Shown one piece after another: positions 5,774 through 10,371 of a DNA stretch of 10,371 nt. The number at the start of each line of letters is the position of its first letter. Within the stretch, counting starts at the first letter, position 1. A model generated the notes under the pieces. It saw nothing but the letters and a program-made list of their open reading frames with translations, was not told where the DNA came from and made no database searches. The translations under genes and the position numbers were made by a program. This DNA is from DATKYK01 sp034430255 (GTDB lineage: Bacteria; Chloroflexota; Dehalococcoidia; E44-bin15), in NCBI GenBank assembly GCA_034430255.1, contig DAOUEU010000057.1, positions 1 to 10,371 on the forward strand, in the 5' to 3' direction.

Positions 5774-6637
5774 TTAACTAATATACTTACCAATTAAAAG
5801 GTCGAGTTCCTTCTTCATCCGCTCGGGAATCTTCTCCGGGGCAGTGATAATGGCGTTTTTAAGCGCCTCTGCACAGCCACATTCGCGTTCCTCTGGGATA
5901 CGCGCCGCAGCTATATTAATGATCTTCTTGGCTATATCGGCACTACGCGCCAGGTTAGCAAGCGCCATTTCGATAGTTACTGAGTCCTCGGTTTCATGCC
6001 AGGTATCGTAGTCGGTAATGCAGGCAAGTGTAGCATAGCATATCTCCGCCTCTCTTGCCAGCTTTGCTTCAGGCAATGCAGTCATCCCTATAATACTTGC
6101 TCCCCAGGAGCGATAGAGGTTCGATTCCGCCTTTGTGGAGAAGAGTGGCCCCTCCATCACGATATAGGTACCCTCCGGGTGAACACTGGCCCCTGCCTCA
6201 ATGGCTGCCTGATAGAGTATATTGCTGAGAACCGGGCAGAATGGTTCGGCAAAGCTGGCATGGGCAACTAGCCCCCCACCGAAGAAGCTGTTCACCCGGC
6301 TTCTGGTACGGTCGATAATCTGGTCTGGTATGACAAGGTCAAGGGGATGGATACCCTCTTTCAGGCTTCCCACCGCACTGACGGAGATGATCCACTCCAC
6401 GCCCAGTGACTTCAATGCGTAGATATTAGCCCGGGATGGAATGTCCGTGGGGCTTATATAGTGCCCCCTGCCGTGTCGGGGGAGGAACGCGATACTCCTG
6501 CCCACCAACTCGCCGATAACGATAGCATCGCTGGGGTCGCCGAAGGGAGTCTCAGGCTTCACTTCCTCGATATTGGTCATACCCGCTATTTCGTATAGGC
6601 CACTCCCCCCGATAACCCCAATCTTGGCCTCAGACAT
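5774..6637 (-). CDS. mtnP: 5'-methylthioadenosine phosphorylase (MtnP)
   Basis: MtnP phosphorolyses methylthioadenosine to adenine and 5-methylthioribose 1-phosphate in the cytoplasm; that product is the substrate of MtnA. The 287 residues show the phosphate loop GGSGLY (10-15), RHGRGH (54-59), SAVGSLKEG (87-95), MEGPLFSTKAES (161-172), GMTALPEAKLA (184-194) and TDYDTW (208-213). Asp209 and Asp211 correspond to the two aspartates that select 6-aminopurines in human MTAP, which favours MTA over methylthioinosine or guanosine. Residue 165 is Leu where many relatives have Arg or Gln. The ATG follows GGAGG by 7 bases, and that site lies in the last codons of the preceding orphan gene, whose stop overlaps this start (TAATG). 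It sits downstream of mtnA with the orphan between. The assignment is secure. Confidence 0.95.
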   Translation of the reverse strand: MSEAKIGVIGGSGLYEIAGMTNIEEVKPETPFGDPSDAIVIGELVGRSIAFLPRHGRGHYISPTDIPSRANIYALKSLGVEWIISVSAVGSLKEGIHPLDLVIPDQIIDRTRSRVNSFFGGGLVAHASFAEPFCPVLSNILYQAAIEAGASVHPEGTYIVMEGPLFSTKAESNLYRSWGASIIGMTALPEAKLAREAEICYATLACITDYDTWHETEDSVTIEMALANLARSADIAKKIINIAAARIPEERECGCAEALKNAIITAPEKIPERMKKELDLLIGKYIS

Positions 6638-7503
6638 TATGAAACCTCCATGTTTCTAGATGCTTTGTTATCTTTTTCGGACATACGCCCCATATAGTCG
6701 AATGGCAAGTGCATTTTCTTTATTATTGGGTCTACGGCTTTATCGAGATTGGTTGCTATTGAGTCAAATCTATTCTGCCATGAGATTACGTTTGATTTGT
6801 CATAATCTAGTTCTCTAGCGAGAGCAAAACTACCAATCGCTTCTTTTATGCGAAGTATTGTTACAGATAGTATAAAAGCCTTATTTGGTAAATCCTCTAT
6901 CCTCGTATCTGGTGCAGCCATTATCAAGTAATCATTCCCTGTTAGAGATATTGAAAATGCATCATGTAGTGCAGACGGGAGTGTTGGGTGTTTAACCTTA
7001 CATAGCCACTTGTATAATGCATATAATGCTTCCGAAAGAGTGTCATACTCTTGATCAGATGAAGCCTTTCCATAGTTCTTGTCTTGTTCTTTTAATTGGT
7101 GCACATACATTCTACATAAATTAGCTACAGACCAAGGAGAGCTGCCAGATTCGTGATTCCACATTTTTTCTGCCCTTTGAACGTTGCCTGCTAAACAATT
7201 GGTAATAAGAGCGTTTTCAAATGCTGTAGCTGCTACGGAGCCAGCTTGAGATGTATAACCGAGTAGGAGTAAATTCCAAATAGCACGCTGGTCGTTTAGC
7301 AAACGTTTTAAGAATAGAGCAGTGATAGCAATATCTTTAGTTTTCTGACGCCTGCAACTTAAAGTTGGCACTTCCATTCCACATTCATAGCAATCCGTAA
7401 TGGGTCGTGAAAAAGGTTTCATCATTTTCGCTATCTTCGGGCTTTCAACTACTTCTAATGGAGACAAAGCGTCCCAGAACCCATGTGAATCCTTAATGAC
7501 CAT
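6637..7503 (-). CDS. Uncharacterised AT-rich helical protein between mtnA and mtnP
   Basis: I do not recognise this 288-residue protein with certainty. Near the N-terminus is a CYEC pair (Cys38, Cys41) with Cys50 close by, perhaps half of a zinc site. The rest looks mostly helical. The segment IWNLLLLGYTSQAGSVAATAFENAL (from about residue 75) and a later CKVKHPT resemble the layout of DUF5677/HEPN-like proteins, a weak similarity. There is no signal peptide or clear membrane span. The ATG at 7503 lies inside the end of mtnA (11-bp overlap) after a GGGA site, and the stop overlaps the mtnP start, so it is read as part of the operon. Its base composition differs: one line counted (6781-6840) has 23 G/C in 60, against 33 in 60 for a line of mtnA (7801-7860). 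That suggests later acquisition, although the tight overlaps are unusual for a fresh insertion. Confidence 0.8.
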   Translation of the reverse strand: MVIKDSHGFWDALSPLEVVESPKIAKMMKPFSRPITDCYECGMEVPTLSCRRQKTKDIAITALFLKRLLNDQRAIWNLLLLGYTSQAGSVAATAFENALITNCLAGNVQRAEKMWNHESGSSPWSVANLCRMYVHQLKEQDKNYGKASSDQEYDTLSEALYALYKWLCKVKHPTLPSALHDAFSISLTGNDYLIMAAPDTRIEDLPNKAFILSVTILRIKEAIGSFALARELDYDKSNVISWQNRFDSIATNLDKAVDPIIKKMHLPFDYMGRMSEKDNKASRNMEVS

Positions 7504-8527
7504 CGTTTATCCCAATCTTCCTCAGCCTCTCCACATAGGGCTCGCGTACTATCCCACACTCGGTAATTATAGCAGATATGTAGCGATGGGGGGTAATATC
7601 GAAGGCGGGATTTGCTACATTCACTCCTTCAGGGGCGATGGGAACACCTCTAATGTGGGTAACCTCTGCAGCGCTTCTCTCCTCGATGGGTATATCATCG
7701 CCCGACACTAATGATACATCGATGGTGCTCGTGGGAGCAGCGACATAGAAGGGGACACCATTCTCCATCGCCAGCACCGCCAGGTTATAGGTGCCGATCT
7801 TATTCGCGACATCGCCATTTGAGGCAATCCTGTCGGCACCCACGATCACGCAATCGATGCCTCCCCTGGACAGGAAATGGCCCGTCATGGTGTCAGTGAT
7901 TAGGGTAAAAGGGATGTTATACTTAATTAGCTCCCATGCGGTGAGACGCGCTCCCTGAAGCAGGGGACGGGTCTCGCTAGCAAAGACGTGTATTTTTTTA
8001 CCTCTCTCCCATGCCGTCCTTATTATTCCCAGTGCGGTACCATAGCCCGCTGCCAACGCCCCGGTGTTGCAGTGAGTCAGTATAGTAAAGCCATCCTTTA
8101 TAAGCTCGTCACCGTAGGAGCTCAGCTTTCGCTCTGCCGCCTCACCCTCTGCATCGATCATTTGGGCCTCAGTGAGGAGTGCCCCCTTTATCTGGGCAAC
8201 ACTCTCGCCGGCTTCTGCCACTCGGCTCATCCTCTCAAGTGCCCAGAACAAGTTGACTGCGGTGGGTCTGGTGGCAGAAAGCGTCTCTGAAATGGGACGA
8301 AGTTTTTCCAGGAATTCATCCTTCGATTCTGCCTCGATCCCCTGTGCCCCCAGCGCCAGTCCGTAGGCAGCGGCGATGCCTATAGCCGGTGCGCCACGGA
8401 TTTGCATCTCACTAATCGCTGCCGCTACCTCCCGAAAATTATCAATCTCACGGATGACCTCCTCCCAAGGGAGCCTGGTCTGGTCAATGATTCTGACTTT
8501 GCCTGAAACCCACTCAATAGCCTTCAC
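7493..8527 (-). CDS. mtnA: 5-methylthioribose-1-phosphate isomerase (MtnA)
   Basis: MtnA converts the aldose 5-methylthioribose 1-phosphate from MtnP to the ketose 5-methylthioribulose 1-phosphate. The 344 residues are of family length and related in fold to eIF2B subunits. Motifs are IRGAPAIG (43-50), TRPTAVNLFWAL (86-97), THCNTGALA with catalytic Cys153, SETRPLLQGARLTAWEL (184-200), and GADRIASNGDVANKIGT with catalytic Asp232. The Cys/Asp pair and RGAPAIG separate it from true eIF2B and from ribose-1,5-bisphosphate isomerases. The start is GTG at 8525-8527, with GGAGG 10 bases upstream inside the permease gene. It overlaps the permease stop by one base (TAGTG), so it is coupled to the exporter genes. 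Its last codons overlap the orphan gene. The next salvage enzymes (MtnB, MtnC, MtnD, or an aldolase shunt) are not in the window. Confidence 0.95.
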   Translation of the reverse strand: MKAIEWVSGKVRIIDQTRLPWEEVIREIDNFREVAAAISEMQIRGAPAIGIAAAYGLALGAQGIEAESKDEFLEKLRPISETLSATRPTAVNLFWALERMSRVAEAGESVAQIKGALLTEAQMIDAEGEAAERKLSSYGDELIKDGFTILTHCNTGALAAGYGTALGIIRTAWERGKKIHVFASETRPLLQGARLTAWELIKYNIPFTLITDTMTGHFLSRGGIDCVIVGADRIASNGDVANKIGTYNLAVLAMENGVPFYVAAPTSTIDVSLVSGDDIPIEERSAAEVTHIRGVPIAPEGVNVANPAFDITPHRYISAIITECGIVREPYVERLRKIGINDGH

Positions 8528-9618
8528 TATATCGTCATCCTCCTTCTGAATAGTAAAATGCCGGCAGCGAAGACAATAGCAGTCCAGATAACGAGGAATA
8601 GGAAGTCAGAGGTAACTGCCTCAAATCCTGTTCCTCGGCTGAGGATGCTCCTTGATGCCTCAATAGCATGGGAGAAGGGGAAGGCATTGGCAATACTCTG
8701 TAGCCAGGAGGGCATGAACTCTATGGAGAACCAGCATCCAGAGAGCATCGCCATGGGCATTGCGATAATCCAGGATAGCGGATCAGCCTGATTTTCGCTC
8801 TTGGTGAGCGACGATATAATCATCCCGATGCCAATGCAGCACAAAGCGGTCAGTACATAGACGAGAAAGACCAGTCCTGCGCTGCCAACTATATCCATCC
8901 CGAAGAGGACCGCAACTACCATGAAGATTATTATCTGAGCAATACCAACTGCAAACAGGCATAAAGAATACGCCGATATGAACTCCCAGGGCCTTGCTGG
9001 TGTGGTCAGCAGGCGAGCCAGGATTCCCTTTTCCTTATCTCTCACCATCATCCGGGCTGAGGTCGGTATCAATATCAAAAGGCCAAATATTATTATTCCC
9101 GGCGCTATGAAATCGATATAGGTGATTTCGCTTTCTATATGGATGGGGCTGGTGTTAAGGGTTACCGGCATCTCTATGTGGGCATAGGAGCGGGTGACGG
9201 CATCGATCATGGAAATAATCTGCTCCTTCACCGTCAAGTCACTCTCATCATAGGTTATGTCCAAGACGATGTTTTCTTTCTCGCCCTGCCAGTTCTGGTA
9301 TACCTGATCGCCGAACCCCTGAGGGATTGTGATAAAGGCACTTATTTCGCCGGCCTTTAGATCCTCCAGGGCTTGGGATGAATCATCATAAGAAGTAATT
9401 TCAAAGGCAGTAGCCAGTGCCTCACTGACAAATGCTTGGGAAATCTCGCTCTGGTCTTGATCAACCACACCGAGGGAATAAGTAGGTGTTGTATCGCCAC
9501 TAAAAGCAACGCCCATGAGCAGCATAAACACTAGAGGAAACCCCAAGAGGAACCCCAGGCTCACTGGGTCTCTATAGGTCTCCTTTAGGTTCCTTTTGGC
9601 TAGTTCTAAGAATCTCAT
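8527..9618 (-). CDS. ABC-2 type transporter permease
   Basis: This 363-residue integral membrane protein is the membrane half of an ABC-2 exporter with the adjacent ATPase. The topology read from the sequence is one membrane span at about residues 20-40, a large extracytoplasmic domain at about 42-167, then five spans at about 168-190, 210-235, 240-270, 280-305 and 337-356, and a short RRRMTI end. The YRDP segment before span 1 and the DKEKGILARLLTTPARPWEF loop after span 2 are typical of ABC-2/YhgE-like permeases. The ATG overlaps the ATPase stop as ATGA. Its own stop overlaps the mtnA start. The substrate is unknown; the family covers drugs, lipids, glycans and peptides. Its fusion into the MTA-salvage operon might suggest a sulfur or nucleoside by-product, but that is only speculation. 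Confidence 0.92.
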   Translation of the reverse strand: MRFLELAKRNLKETYRDPVSLGFLLGFPLVFMLLMGVAFSGDTTPTYSLGVVDQDQSEISQAFVSEALATAFEITSYDDSSQALEDLKAGEISAFITIPQGFGDQVYQNWQGEKENIVLDITYDESDLTVKEQIISMIDAVTRSYAHIEMPVTLNTSPIHIESEITYIDFIAPGIIIFGLLILIPTSARMMVRDKEKGILARLLTTPARPWEFISAYSLCLFAVGIAQIIIFMVVAVLFGMDIVGSAGLVFLVYVLTALCCIGIGMIISSLTKSENQADPLSWIIAMPMAMLSGCWFSIEFMPSWLQSIANAFPFSHAIEASRSILSRGTGFEAVTSDFLFLVIWTAIVFAAGILLFRRRMTI

Positions 9619-10371
9619 TCCCGCAGCTCCTTCCCGGTGATCTGGAGAAAGACGTCTTCAAGGGTTGGCTGCTCCAAAGCTGCAGAGTGAACTAACGCAC
9701 TCTGGGAGTACAGATATTCCATAATTTCACGTAAATCTAGGTCTTTCCCCGAGATCCTCAAATTGCCGCTGGCACTATCCACCTCGGCGTAAATATCCCT
9801 AGTCCTTAATCCCTCGATGTTTTCATTCGAAAGGTTCTCGGCTGAGATACTGATAGTATTCACATCCGAGATGCTATTCTTGAGTTCATCGGGCGTTCCC
9901 AGGGCAACGATCTTTCCCTCGTCTACGATCCCGACCCTGTCGGATAGAACATCGGCCTCCTCCAGATAGTGGGTGGTTAAGAGAATGGTCATCTTCCCCT
10001 TAAGCTCTGCTATGTAGTCCCAGATAGCCCTTCTCGACTGAGGGTCGAGCCCCAGGGTGGGCTCATCCAAAAACAGGATATCGGGGCGATGGACCAGGGC
10101 CATTATCAGGCTAAGCCGTCTCTTCATCCCCCCTGAGAACTTCCCCACACGGTCCTTAGACCTCTCCGTAAGGCCCACGGTCTCAAGGAGCTCATCCGAT
10201 CTTTTCTTCAACTCCCTTGAGCCGATGCCGTGAACCCGGCCGATGAGGCTGAGGTTTTCCCATGAGTTGAGGCGCTCGGAGATAGTTGTGTCCTGGGGGG
10301 CAACTCCGATGAGGGCTTTTATCTTGAAGGCTTCTTTTGAGATGTCGTAGCCCATTATGGAGGCGGTACCG
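9615..10371 (-). CDS. ABC transporter ATP-binding protein, N-terminus cut by window
   Basis: This is the ATPase partner of the adjacent permease. The frame is open to the right edge, reading GTASIMGYDISKEAF, which is mid-protein, so the internal ATG at 10355 is not the start, and the Walker A motif lies outside the window. Visible are the Q-loop (IGVAPQDTTISERLNSWENL), the signature FSGGMKRRLSL, Walker B ILFLDEPTLGLDP with the catalytic Glu, and the H-loop TTHY. The C-terminal end PTLEDVFLQITGKE is typical of ATPases that pair with ABC-2 exporters of the DrrA/CcmA type. Its stop overlaps the permease start by 4 bases. It drives export by ATP hydrolysis at the inner face of the membrane. The substrate is not known. 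Confidence 0.95.
   Translation of the reverse strand, partial: GTASIMGYDISKEAFKIKALIGVAPQDTTISERLNSWENLSLIGRVHGIGSRELKKRSDELLETVGLTERSKDRVGKFSGGMKRRLSLIMALVHRPDILFLDEPTLGLDPQSRRAIWDYIAELKGKMTILLTTHYLEEADVLSDRVGIVDEGKIVALGTPDELKNSISDVNTISISAENLSNENIEGLRTRDIYAEVDSASGNLRISGKDLDLREIMEYLYSQSALVHSAALEQPTLEDVFLQITGKELRE

Noticed and set aside
6637..7503. Orphan gene as a toxin or defence gene of a new system
   Set aside because: No catalytic HEPN motif, partner antitoxin or neighbouring defence gene is seen; only a weak overall layout similarity exists, so I left it as unknown.

Overview
The window reads as a chromosomal segment of an anaerobic bacterium, most likely a Dehalococcoidia-like member of the Chloroflexota. 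That placement is an inference. It rests on a short folate-independent (core MetE) methionine synthase, a short-type S-adenosylhomocysteine hydrolase and a small Cys-rich DUF6485-like protein, a mix I associate with such anaerobes. No rRNA or marker gene confirms it. Every supported gene lies on the minus strand, so transcription runs from right to left. Most of the DNA is moderately GC-rich, with one clearly AT-richer gene at 6637-7503.

In order of transcription: (1) An ABC-2 type exporter, with an ATPase cut by the right edge (9615-10371) and its permease (8527-9618). (2) A methylthioadenosine salvage pair, mtnA (7493-8527) and mtnP (5774-6637), separated by an unrecognised AT-rich helical protein (6637-7503) that overlaps both. 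(3) A core-MetE methionine synthase (4662-5696, re-started here at a CTG codon) followed 4 bp later by a 66-residue Cys-rich protein (4457-4657). (4) A 206-bp gap with only weak signals. (5) A THEP1-type NTPase (3720-4250), a PfkB-family kinase (2743-3663), ahcY (1493-2746) and metK (266-1474). (6) A 90-bp gap with a plausible promoter, then the start of a sugar-phosphate nucleotidyltransferase (1-175, cut by the left edge).

Taken together this is an almost self-contained S-adenosylmethionine economy. MetK makes SAM. AhcY splits SAH to homocysteine and adenosine, and the translationally coupled PfkB kinase is a good candidate for removing the adenosine. The core-MetE enzyme remethylates homocysteine without the folate-binding half of classical MetE. 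MtnP and MtnA recover MTA from polyamine or other SAM-dependent synthesis. The later steps of methionine salvage are not in the window.

The most notable points are: a missed N-terminus and probable CTG start of the methionine synthase; its tight coupling to the Cys-rich small protein; the AT-rich orphan gene fitted between mtnA and mtnP; and the 1-4 nt overlaps linking an exporter to MTA salvage. I see no CRISPR array, tRNA, rRNA, insertion sequence or convincing intrinsic terminator.
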